Of a stretch of DNA of 8,835 nucleotides, positions 1 through 6,143 are shown one piece after another. The DNA is taken from contig CAYMEW010000060.1 in the NCBI GenBank assembly GCA_964389755.1, forward strand, positions 1 through 8,835. The letters are read 5' to 3'. The stretch comes from JBBSUQ01 sp964389755. GTDB taxonomy: Bacteria > Bacteroidota > Bacteroidia > Flavobacteriales_D > Crocinitomicaceae. The stretch's first letter is position 1; each line of letters opens with the position of its first letter. The notes below the pieces were generated by a model. The model was given only the letters and a program-made list of their open reading frames with translations, was not told the origin of the DNA and did not search any database. Made by a program: the position numbers and the translations under genes.

Positions 1-109
1 TACTGGCACAGGTTCCGGCAAATTTACCGTCCTTTTTCGCCCAGATCTTGATTGCGATACCGGCAAAAGCCAGCGCGAGCAATCCGACTGTTAACAGTAT
101 TAATTTCAT
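1..109 (-). CDS. Small single-span membrane protein, 5' part only (C-terminus outside window)
   Basis: Reading leftward from the ATG at 109, 36 codons are open to the window edge with no stop. The peptide begins MKLILLTVGLLALAFAGIAI, one hydrophobic span (about residues 2-21). It continues KIWAKKDGKFAGTCAS, so a basic segment is followed by a Cys. The start is supported by a TAACTTTG promoter-like box ending 4 nt upstream. From memory, short Bacteroidota proteins annotated only as 'membrane or secreted protein' share the span plus DGKFAGTCAS and a later Cys-rich tail. They loosely recall the NqrM type of small Cys protein that delivers iron to Na+-translocating NADH:quinone reductase, but that link is a guess. 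The function is unknown. I am confident that it is a real gene because of the membrane span, start and promoter, and not confident of any role. Confidence 0.6.
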   Translation of the reverse strand, partial: MKLILLTVGLLALAFAGIAIKIWAKKDGKFAGTCAS

Positions 110-113
110 ACTA

Positions 114-121
114 CAAAGTTA
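114..121 (-). promoter_or_regulatory. Bacteroidota-type -7 element (TAACTTTG) for the small membrane protein
   Basis: The minus strand reads TAACTTTG, an exact fit to the Bacteroidota -7 consensus TAnnTTTG. Four nt separate it from the ATG at 109, so the transcript would start at or within a base or two of the start codon. No clear TTG (-33) is seen at the usual spacing. Confidence 0.5.
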
Positions 122-180
122 CGACTTAACATGAGTCCGGAATAAGAATTTCAGGAGAATTTAATAAAACAGGAAGTTGT

Positions 181-240
181 TCACCGTATTTAGGAGGAAT
201 GTCAGGCGCTCCACCGCGAATAACCGCCGAATACAGGTGA
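181..240 (-). terminator. Bulged long hairpin directly after the lipoprotein stop; possible 3' end of the operon
   Basis: Positions 181-190 (TCACCGTATT) pair with 230-240 (AATACAGGTGA): ten base pairs with one bulged A at 235. Inside, GGCG (205-208) can pair with CGCC (225-228). In the minus-strand RNA the hairpin starts right after the stop codon at 242-244. The sequence after the stem includes a short TTTT run about ten nt on, so it is not a classical U-tract terminator. It may instead protect the 3' end or stop transcription before the next gene's promoter at 114-121. Confidence 0.35.
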
Positions 241-241
241 T

Positions 242-982
242 TTAATTTAGGGAAATCAGTTTTCCGTTCCCCGTATTTGTCACATCCAGCAGGGATGGTA
301 TTCCGGTGTAATACACGTTTCCGTTGCAAATGATCTTTCCGCGCACATCGACCTGATCGAAGTCGAGGAACATATTTGCCGAAGTGTTACTGATAAAGCG
401 CAGCGAGTCATTGATCTGCAGATCGCGCGTATCGCAGTAGCCGTTACTGCGTACATCGAGGTTGGCATAACCGGTTTTCCCGGTAAGCGTGAAATCTCCC
501 CAACCGTGTGTGATAGTCCCCCAAACTTCCTTCGAATTGAGTTTGAGGCTGACATGTCCGGCGCCATCCCGGATCAGGAATGTAAAATAATCGGAATTAA
601 TCGTATTCCTGCAAGTCATCGGTTCACTGCCTTCAAAGTGAATATTGTACAGGTTGTCAAAATGAATTTCAACTTCCACTTTTCGTTTGAACCCGCGCAG
701 GAAAGAACAGTGGTTTTTATTTTCGATGGAGAGCAATTTATCGTCATCCACATTGATCTCGACCAGGTTAAGCATGTTTTCTCCTCCTTTCAACACCAGG
801 AAGCACGTCGTATCCTGAACCAGTTCTATAATTACATGTTCCGAAACGAATAATTTTTCAAAACTCCCGGGATCAACAGTCCTTTCAATATCATCTCCCC
901 ACGATTTAAAGCAGGTGCGGTCCTCCTTTTTCTTGCAGGAAAACAGAAGCAGAACAACGAAAAGAAGTGATAACTTATACAT
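242..982 (-). CDS. Head-GIN (DUF2807) domain lipoprotein
   Basis: This 246-residue protein has a lipoprotein signal peptide: MYKLSLLFVVLLLFSC, with lipobox LFSC and lipidated Cys16. The mature part begins CKKKED; the K-E-D run resembles the Lys-acidic-acidic surface-export signals described for Bacteroidota lipoproteins. The body (about residues 35-245) fits the head-GIN / DUF2807 family. It has a GSFEKLFVSEHVIIEL segment, then repeated short beta strands of parallel-helix type (for example FTLTGKTGYANLDVRSNGYC), ending NVYYTGIP and GNGKLISLN, the usual family finish. Six Cys follow the lipobox, an even number that could form disulphides. No enzymatic motif is seen, and the family is usually called a putative adhesin without firm proof. 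The ATG lies 3 nt after the stop of the PagL-like gene and has no promoter box of its own, so the two are very probably cotranscribed and translationally coupled. Confidence 0.85.
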   Translation of the reverse strand: MYKLSLLFVVLLLFSCKKKEDRTCFKSWGDDIERTVDPGSFEKLFVSEHVIIELVQDTTCFLVLKGGENMLNLVEINVDDDKLLSIENKNHCSFLRGFKRKVEVEIHFDNLYNIHFEGSEPMTCRNTINSDYFTFLIRDGAGHVSLKLNSKEVWGTITHGWGDFTLTGKTGYANLDVRSNGYCDTRDLQINDSLRFISNTSANMFLDFDQVDVRGKIICNGNVYYTGIPSLLDVTNTGNGKLISLN

Positions 983-985
983 AGA

Positions 986-2050
986 TCAGAAGCTGTAACC
1001 GAGTCCCCATTCGACGTAATCCGCCTTGGCCCAGTGCGATTTTAAAGTTAGATTCACAAGGATGTGATTTTTGAATTCATAACGCATCCCGATGCGGTGA
1101 TAGAAGCGGTCCTCGGGCTGGTATTTATCACGCAGGTAAATCCCCATCCCCACCACGAAATGAAGATCTTCAAGTGGCAGCACGTATGCGGCATAGGTAC
1201 CAAACTGCAAAATATCTTTCTGCGTTTTCGGGATATCCGGTTTATAGCCCAGGATAGCCTGCTTGCTAATCAGATCAAGTCCGGCTTCGAACCCGGTTTT
1301 TGCATTGTATATTTTCCGGTAATTGGCGTTGATTGCATAAATAGAGTACGTTTTCCCCCCGGAAGGGAAGATCTGTTTCCTGGAAAAAATACCGGTGAGG
1401 TTAATACTCCTTCGGCGGTATACAACTTCTTCGTATTCTCCCCGGTATTGTTCCCGTTGTTTGATCAAGCGTCCGTAGCCCAGCCCCAGGTAAGGCAGGT
1501 TGAGCCCGAGATTCGGTGTTTTGTTCGCCCCGTTCGAAAAGTGAGTGAGGTCTGCACTGAAAGACAACTGATTTTTCCCGAAGTAAAAAATATTGTTGAT
1601 GCCCAGGCAAATGAGTGCGTTTACATGGGTCGAGATGGCCGCATTTTTCGGATTCGTAACAGGGTCATATACTTTTGTTCCATATCCGATTCCGGATGCG
1701 AGTTTGGCAGTAAGTGCATAATGCGGTTTTCGGATGATGGGAAGCTGAATGAAACCGTAGCTTCCGTAAAAGTCCCCGAGGATTTCCTGGTTCCCGACTT
1801 TTCCTGCAAAAAGCGATACGCCCACAATCGGGAATTTATAATCGTATTGCCAGTTTTTAAGACCTTTGGTATTGAAATAAAGGGATACTTCAATGGCCTG
1901 GGCATATTCCTGTGGGATATTGGCAATGACACCACGGTGAGCCACGAGCATTCCTGCCTTGGGCTTAATTTCAAGGCCCCATTCCCGCTTCGTCTGGGCT
2001 GACAATAAAGCAGAAATCAGTAAGAATATCAGTACGATACTGTATTTCAT
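986..2050 (-). CDS. PagL-like lipid A deacylase / acyloxyacyl hydrolase family outer-membrane protein
   Basis: The protein has 354 residues from the chosen ATG at 2050. Its signal peptide is MKYSIVLIFLLISALLSAQ, with likely cleavage before Gln19. An in-frame ATG at 2080 would add ten residues ahead of the signal peptide. The 2050 start is preferred because a TAATTTTG box ends 6 nt before it. Residues 170-184 read HFSNGANKTPNLGLN, the PagL active-site signature: catalytic His170 and Ser172, followed by the conserved PN-G pattern. PagL removes an acyl chain from lipid A in the outer membrane and is an eight-stranded beta barrel. Here the site where Pseudomonas PagL has catalytic Glu holds Asn184. 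The protein is about twice the length of PagL, with extra sequence on both sides of the motif, and it ends in GLGYSF, an outer-membrane-like aromatic terminus. It forms an operon with the head-GIN lipoprotein. The family assignment is good; activity and substrate are inferred. Confidence 0.8.
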   Translation of the reverse strand: MKYSIVLIFLLISALLSAQTKREWGLEIKPKAGMLVAHRGVIANIPQEYAQAIEVSLYFNTKGLKNWQYDYKFPIVGVSLFAGKVGNQEILGDFYGSYGFIQLPIIRKPHYALTAKLASGIGYGTKVYDPVTNPKNAAISTHVNALICLGINNIFYFGKNQLSFSADLTHFSNGANKTPNLGLNLPYLGLGYGRLIKQREQYRGEYEEVVYRRRSINLTGIFSRKQIFPSGGKTYSIYAINANYRKIYNAKTGFEAGLDLISKQAILGYKPDIPKTQKDILQFGTYAAYVLPLEDLHFVVGMGIYLRDKYQPEDRFYHRIGMRYEFKNHILVNLTLKSHWAKADYVEWGLGYSF

Positions 2051-2056
2051 CGGCAA

Positions 2057-2064
2057 CAAAATTA
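2057..2064 (-). promoter_or_regulatory. -7 element (TAATTTTG) for the pagL-like operon
   Basis: The minus strand reads TAATTTTG, matching TAnnTTTG, 6 nt before the ATG at 2050. It lies inside the longer reading that starts at 2080, so it favours the 2050 start. A TTTTG lies about 23 nt further upstream, at the long limit for a -33 element. Confidence 0.5.
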
Positions 2065-2096
2065 ACGTATTAAGGGACATATAAAAACAAAAGGAT

Positions 2097-2104
2097 TAAA
2101 TTTG
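2097..2104 (+). promoter_or_regulatory. -7 element (TAAATTTG) for mazG
   Basis: TAAATTTG fits TAnnTTTG and ends 10 nt before the mazG ATG. The leader would be only about five nt and has no Shine-Dalgarno motif, as is normal in this phylum. No convincing -33 TTG is seen. It is back to back with the pagL-like promoter, with 32 nt between the two boxes. Confidence 0.45.
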
Positions 2105-2114
2105 CTTTTAAAAA

Positions 2115-2882
2115 ATGGACAGCAGATTAGCGGCTTTTAAACGCCTTTTGGATATTATGGACGACCTGCGCGAAAAATGTCCGTGGGACCGCAAGCAAAC
2201 CATCGAATCACTGAGGCACCTGACGATTGAAGAGACCTTTGAACTGGCGGACGCCATTACCGACCAGGATTATAATTCCCTGAAAGGCGAGATCGGCGAT
2301 TTGATGCTCCACATGGTTTTTTACGCAAAGATCGCTTCTGAACAAAAACAATTCGACATCACCGACGTTCTGAACGGCATCTGCGACAAACTGGTTCACC
2401 GCCATCCGCATATTTACGGTGACACCGAGGTGACCGATGAAGAAGACGTAAAACGCAACTGGGAGAAACTCAAACTCAAAGAAGGACGGAAATCCGTTTT
2501 GGAAGGCGTACCGAATTCACTCCCGGCACTTGTCAAAGCGCAGCGAATCCAGGAAAAAGTGAAAGGCGTCGGCTTTGAGTTCCGGAATGCTGATGAAGTG
2601 TGGGACAAGGTTCAGGAGGAACTGCAGGAATTCCGCGAAGAATTCGATGCACAAAGCCCGGAACAGGAAAACGAGTTTGGCGACCTGCTTTTTTCACTGA
2701 TCAACTTTGCGCGTTTTCACAATATCAACCCGGAAAATGCCTTAAGTAAAACCAACAGTAAATTCGTGAACCGTTTTAAGACCATGGAAGATCTGATCCG
2801 GGAAGATGAACTGGCGATCAACGAACTACCGCTCGAACAGATGGATCTTTACTGGGAACGTGCGAAGCAAAAACTGCGTTAA
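2115..2882 (+). CDS. mazG: Nucleoside triphosphate pyrophosphohydrolase MazG
   Basis: The protein has 255 residues, close to the ~263 of E. coli MazG. MazG hydrolyses (d)NTPs to NMP and pyrophosphate in the cytoplasm, cleaning damaged nucleotides and, in E. coli, affecting starvation signalling. Two all-alpha MazG domains are visible. The N-terminal one opens with the hallmark CPWDRKQT (22-29) and has the metal-binding pattern Glu39, Glu40, Glu43 with Glu59 and Asp62, followed by HRHPHIYGD (95-103). The C-terminal one repeats the pattern with Glu168, Glu169, Glu172 and Glu187, Asp190 (EFGDLLF). Both metal sites are intact, so the enzyme should be active. The linker carries the family's VKAQRIQEKVKGVGFEF block (140-156). 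The gene is transcribed alone, divergently from the pagL-like operon. Confidence 0.95.
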   Translation: MDSRLAAFKRLLDIMDDLREKCPWDRKQTIESLRHLTIEETFELADAITDQDYNSLKGEIGDLMLHMVFYAKIASEQKQFDITDVLNGICDKLVHRHPHIYGDTEVTDEEDVKRNWEKLKLKEGRKSVLEGVPNSLPALVKAQRIQEKVKGVGFEFRNADEVWDKVQEELQEFREEFDAQSPEQENEFGDLLFSLINFARFHNINPENALSKTNSKFVNRFKTMEDLIREDELAINELPLEQMDLYWERAKQKLR

Positions 2883-2885
2883 CAA

Positions 2886-2901
2886 CCGGTAATTATACCG
2901 G
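2886..2901 (+). terminator. Perfect short hairpin 4 nt after the mazG stop
   Basis: CCGGTA, loop ATTA, TACCGG: six perfect base pairs starting three nt past the TAA. No T-run follows (GAACAATCC), so intrinsic termination is doubtful. It may mark the mRNA 3' end after trimming. The stem is symmetric, so it could act on either strand. Confidence 0.3.
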
Positions 2902-3014
2902 GAACAATCCATTTTGGACCAGTGAGTCAATGACCTTTGCAGTTTAAATTTTTATCCGTTTCCGAACCGTTATTTCGTAAATAAAAACGTAACTTCACGG
3001 ACTTGTTAAAATTC

Positions 3015-3022
3015 TATTTCTG
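3015..3022 (+). promoter_or_regulatory. Near-consensus -7 element (TATTTCTG) for the TonB-dependent receptor
   Basis: TATTTCTG differs from TAnnTTTG at one of six fixed positions. It ends 4 nt before the ATG at 3027, the same spacing as the boxes before the genes starting at 109 and 8682. The 144-nt gap upstream also contains an AT-rich inverted repeat (TTATTT-CGT-AAATAA, 2970-2984), but I see no known operator. The weak match may reflect a regulated promoter. Confidence 0.3.
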
Positions 3023-3026
3023 ATTT

Positions 3027-5369
3027 ATGAAAATTATCCTTACTTCACTTGCTGTACTGGTGTGTTTTTTAAATTCGTTCGCACAGGATTATACATTAAG
3101 GGGTTTTGTTAACGACAAGGATAACGGCGAGCCCATCGCTTTTCAGAATATTCGCCTGATCAACCCGGAAGATTCCTCCCTTGTACAGGGTTCGATGACA
3201 GACATCAATGGTTTCTTTACCATTCCGAAGATCAGTGCCGGAACGTATTTGCTGATCATCATTAACCAGTCCTTTCAACCTTTTGAAAAGACAGTGGTCC
3301 TGGGCGGAAAAGACAAGATCACCGACCTGCGTGTAGAACTTGTGAAACTCGACGACGTAAAGGACCTCGACGCGGTAGACGTCAGCGCTGCAGGTCTTGA
3401 AAAACGAACAGAAGTACAGATCTCACAAATCACGCTGGATAAGAAAGGAATCGAACGTATTCCGTCCATCGGGGCGGAGAACGATATCGTCGGGGCGTTG
3501 AGTGTAACACCCGGAATCATTACAACCGGTGACCAGGGCGGACAGATCTACGTACGTGGAGGAACGCCGATCCAAAATAAGATATTGCTCGACGGAATGA
3601 CCATTTACCAGCCGTTCCACTCCATTGGTTTTTTCTCGATCTTTGAAACGGAACTCATCCGTAGCGCAGATATTTACACCGGTGGTTTCGACGCTCGTTA
3701 CGGCGGGCGGATCTCTTCGATCATGGACATTACCTATCGCGACGGTGACCGTTCGGAATTCGGCGGTAAGATCTCCGTATCGCCCTTTTTGGCGAAAGCG
3801 GTACTCGAGGGGCCGATCGGTCATGGAAAAGACGGTAAAAAATCGAACGCATCCTATGTTTTGAGTGCCAAGCACAGTTTGCTTAACTATACTTCCAAGG
3901 ACCTCTATCCGCGCGTAAACGACGGTCAGGGGCTTCCCTTCGATTTTACGGACCTGTACGGAAAGATCACCCTGAACTCGGACGGCGGTTCGAAAGTGAG
4001 CTTTTTCGGGTTTCACAACCGCGACAGTGTGAACTACCCTTCGGCTGATCTCAACTGGCGCGCAACCGGCGGAGGGATGAACTTTATGCTGGTACCTGCC
4101 GGATCCCCGATCTTTATTCGCGGGCACATCAACGGCTCAAATTACTCTGCAACATTTATCGAAGACGGAACCAAACCGCGTACTTCTTCCATCGGAGGGG
4201 CCGAACTCGGGTTTGACTTTACCTACTTCCTCAAGAACCAGAGCGAATTCAACTACGGGATCAATATCAATGTATTCCGGACGCAGTTCGAGACCTTTAA
4301 CCAGCTGAACCAAAGCATTAACCTGGATAATAATACCAGTGAGATCGGGGCTTACGTCAATTACCGACTGGTGAAAAACCGTTGGGTCGTTCAGCCAAGC
4401 GTACGCGTTCAGGCCTATGCATCACTCAACACAGTATCTCCCGAGCCGCGCCTGGGGCTGAAGTTCAATGCTAATGAAAACCTGCGCTTTAAATTCAGCG
4501 GAGGACGTTTCTCTCAAAACTTTACTTCCGCATCTTCCGATAAGGATGTCGTGAAACTCTTCAACGGTTTCCTTTCCGCACCGACCGACGTACAAAGCAC
4601 TTTCACTTCCCAATCGGGTAAAGAGCGCGACGTTAAAAACGGGATCCAGTATGCCTGGCATGCGATTTTCGGGGTGGAATACGATTTCGGAAAATACCTG
4701 ACCATGAACGTGGAAGGATATTACAAGTATTTTTCGCAGTTGAGTAATATCAACCAGCGCAAATACTACGCGGACGAACCCGAATTTGCTGACATCCCGG
4801 ATGTTTTCAAAAAGGATTTCATTATTGAATCAGGCCGTTCTTACGGTGTGGACGTACTCGTGAAATACTCCCGCGAACGCATTTTCCTTTGGGGAGTTTA
4901 CTCGTACGGGAAATCACGTCGCTGGGACGGTTTCGAAGAATATTTCCCGGTATTCGACCGTCGTCACAACGTAAACTTCGTGGCAACCTATTTATTCGGA
5001 AAGGACAAGAACCTCGAATTCAGTTTGCGCTGGAACCTCGGGTCCGGCCTTCCGTTCACACCAACAGCAGGCTTCTACCAGAACGATGACTTTTCAGGCG
5101 GTGTGACGACTGATATCACAACTTCCAACCCGAATGTGGTGACCACGCAACTCGGGCAGTTCAACAGTGAGCGTCTGCCTTATTACCACCGTCTTGACGT
5201 GACGATTAAGAAGAAATTTGAGTTTAATAACAAAACGGAACTGGAACTGATCGGAAGCGTTACCAACATCTACGACCGCCGTAATATTTTCTACGTCAAC
5301 CGCGTGACATCGGAGAAAATCTACCAGTTCCCGATCCTGCCGAGTATCGGAGTAAGTTATAAGTTTTAG
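3027..5369 (+). CDS. TonB-dependent outer-membrane receptor with N-terminal carboxypeptidase-regulatory-like domain
   Basis: The 780-residue protein starts with signal peptide MKIILTSLAVLVCFLNSFAQ (cleavage before Gln20). Residues 21-105 form a carboxypeptidase-regulatory-like beta sandwich (LRGFVNDKDNGEPIAFQNI, then TDINGFFTI). A TonB-box-like strand follows (LDAVDVSAA, 114-122), then the plug (about 125-240) with YVRGG (175-179), LLDG (187-190) and GGFDARYGGRIS (219-230). The rest is the 22-stranded barrel, ending LPSIGVSYKF with the terminal Phe typical of outer-membrane proteins. Such receptors import scarce ligands across the outer membrane using TonB-ExbBD energy. It is shorter than SusC (~1000 residues) and has no SusD partner nearby, so polysaccharide uptake of the SusCD kind is unlikely. 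The ligand cannot be told: no siderophore, cobalamin or metal gene is adjacent. It converges with the Cys-domain paralogue pair. Confidence 0.92.
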   Translation: MKIILTSLAVLVCFLNSFAQDYTLRGFVNDKDNGEPIAFQNIRLINPEDSSLVQGSMTDINGFFTIPKISAGTYLLIIINQSFQPFEKTVVLGGKDKITDLRVELVKLDDVKDLDAVDVSAAGLEKRTEVQISQITLDKKGIERIPSIGAENDIVGALSVTPGIITTGDQGGQIYVRGGTPIQNKILLDGMTIYQPFHSIGFFSIFETELIRSADIYTGGFDARYGGRISSIMDITYRDGDRSEFGGKISVSPFLAKAVLEGPIGHGKDGKKSNASYVLSAKHSLLNYTSKDLYPRVNDGQGLPFDFTDLYGKITLNSDGGSKVSFFGFHNRDSVNYPSADLNWRATGGGMNFMLVPAGSPIFIRGHINGSNYSATFIEDGTKPRTSSIGGAELGFDFTYFLKNQSEFNYGININVFRTQFETFNQLNQSINLDNNTSEIGAYVNYRLVKNRWVVQPSVRVQAYASLNTVSPEPRLGLKFNANENLRFKFSGGRFSQNFTSASSDKDVVKLFNGFLSAPTDVQSTFTSQSGKERDVKNGIQYAWHAIFGVEYDFGKYLTMNVEGYYKYFSQLSNINQRKYYADEPEFADIPDVFKKDFIIESGRSYGVDVLVKYSRERIFLWGVYSYGKSRRWDGFEEYFPVFDRRHNVNFVATYLFGKDKNLEFSLRWNLGSGLPFTPTAGFYQNDDFSGGVTTDITTSNPNVVTTQLGQFNSERLPYYHRLDVTIKKKFEFNNKTELELIGSVTNIYDRRNIFYVNRVTSEKIYQFPILPSIGVSYKF

Positions 5370-5380
5370 GAAAATCCGAA

Positions 5381-6097
5381 TTAATCCTCATCGCTCTCTT
5401 CCGGGCGAATGATCATCGGCATGCCTAAAAAGAATTCTTCGCGGTTGGATTGTATTTTGATCTCCGTATTTTTCGGCAGATCCGCTTTAGCAATCTTAAA
5501 CGTTACGAAGCTATACAAATAATCGTCCTGAACGTGTAATTCCAGTGAATCGTTTACAAGCAGGTCATCGGTGATCTCCAGGATAAAATAGCCGTTTTTA
5601 TCGGTTACGGTCTCTGCTCTTCCTCCTGCTTCGCTTACGGAAATAAGTCGTTCTGCGATCGGCTCTCCGGAATCCGCGTCAAGTAGCCTGGCGCGTACGA
5701 CCAGTTCGCTCGCGGGTTCTTTTTCGCTGACCTGTTCGGGACTCGAAGCCGGTGTTTGTTCCGTTTTTGAAACGTGCGTTTGCTGCGCATTTACCGCTAC
5801 GGGCAGTGTCAGCGCTGCAGCAAGCACGGTATACATGATTGCCGGAACGAGCGCACCGGAATGCAGGTCAGGTTCATGAAATAAAGGTTTGTCCAACTGT
5901 GTCTTACGAAAACGCCCGCAAACTTTGCCATTCGTTCGTTCGATCAGTTTTACGACCTCTTCGTCGGACATTCCAGTAAAGTCAAACAGGTTTCTTTCAC
6001 ACTTGTCACAATGCCTTCCGTTGGGTAAAACGGGCATGCGCTCCCAGTTTTGGTCGCAGGGCTCGGGAATGGTGATTTTCAATTGCGGCTTTTTCAT
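5381..6097 (-). CDS. Cys-motif / membrane span / carboxypeptidase-regulatory-like protein, paralogue 1
   Basis: The protein has 238 residues from the ATG at 6097; a GTG at 6118 in frame would add seven, but conservation with paralogue 2 starts only at about residue 5. Residues 5-70 form a compact N-terminal domain with Cys14 (IPEPC), Cys30-x2-Cys33, a DFTGMSDEE segment and Cys60 in CGRFRKTQLDK, suggesting a four-Cys metal site. One membrane span follows (about 82-102), then a Pro/Glu/Ser/Thr-rich linker (107-131). A carboxypeptidase-regulatory-like domain runs from about 132 to 215 (SGEPIAERLISV, DKNGYFILEI). The tail is acidic (EESDED). The predicted topology is Cys domain in the cytoplasm and beta-sandwich in the periplasm. 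It lies 46 nt downstream of paralogue 2, same strand, with no promoter box, so one operon is likely. I recognise this N-terminal motif from other Bacteroidota proteins but know no function for it. Confidence 0.75.
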   Translation of the reverse strand: MKKPQLKITIPEPCDQNWERMPVLPNGRHCDKCERNLFDFTGMSDEEVVKLIERTNGKVCGRFRKTQLDKPLFHEPDLHSGALVPAIMYTVLAAALTLPVAVNAQQTHVSKTEQTPASSPEQVSEKEPASELVVRARLLDADSGEPIAERLISVSEAGGRAETVTDKNGYFILEITDDLLVNDSLELHVQDDYLYSFVTFKIAKADLPKNTEIKIQSNREEFFLGMPMIIRPEESDED

Positions 6098-6143
6098 GGC
6101 TTTTGTTTTTAAGTACACTTTTAAACCGGAAACGTTCAGTTCA

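Noticed and set aside
126..329. 67-codon minus-strand frame overlapping the lipoprotein's 3' end, possibly a frameshifted extension
   Set aside because: The lipoprotein already ends with the family's normal GNGKLI finish, so no lost tail is needed. The region past the stop is better explained by the hairpin at 181-240.
1064..2002. 312-codon open frame on the plus strand
   Set aside because: It lies wholly opposite the PagL-like gene, which has a signal peptide and active-site motif. The antisense product has no recognisable domain.
2970..2984. TTATTT-CGT-AAATAA inverted repeat as an operator for the receptor gene
   Set aside because: It is short, made only of A and T pairs, with a three-nt loop; this is expected by chance in an AT-rich leader, and no known regulator motif matches.
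3423..4127. 234-codon minus-strand frame
   Set aside because: It is antisense to the receptor plug and early barrel, which is clearly coding. No domain was recognised.
3027..5369. SusC-type glycan receptor
   Set aside because: At 780 residues it is too short for SusC and has no SusD lipoprotein or glycoside hydrolase beside it.
5370..5380. Bidirectional terminator between the convergent receptor and paralogue 1 genes
   Set aside because: The 11-nt gap and the flanking gene ends contain no inverted repeat or T-run.
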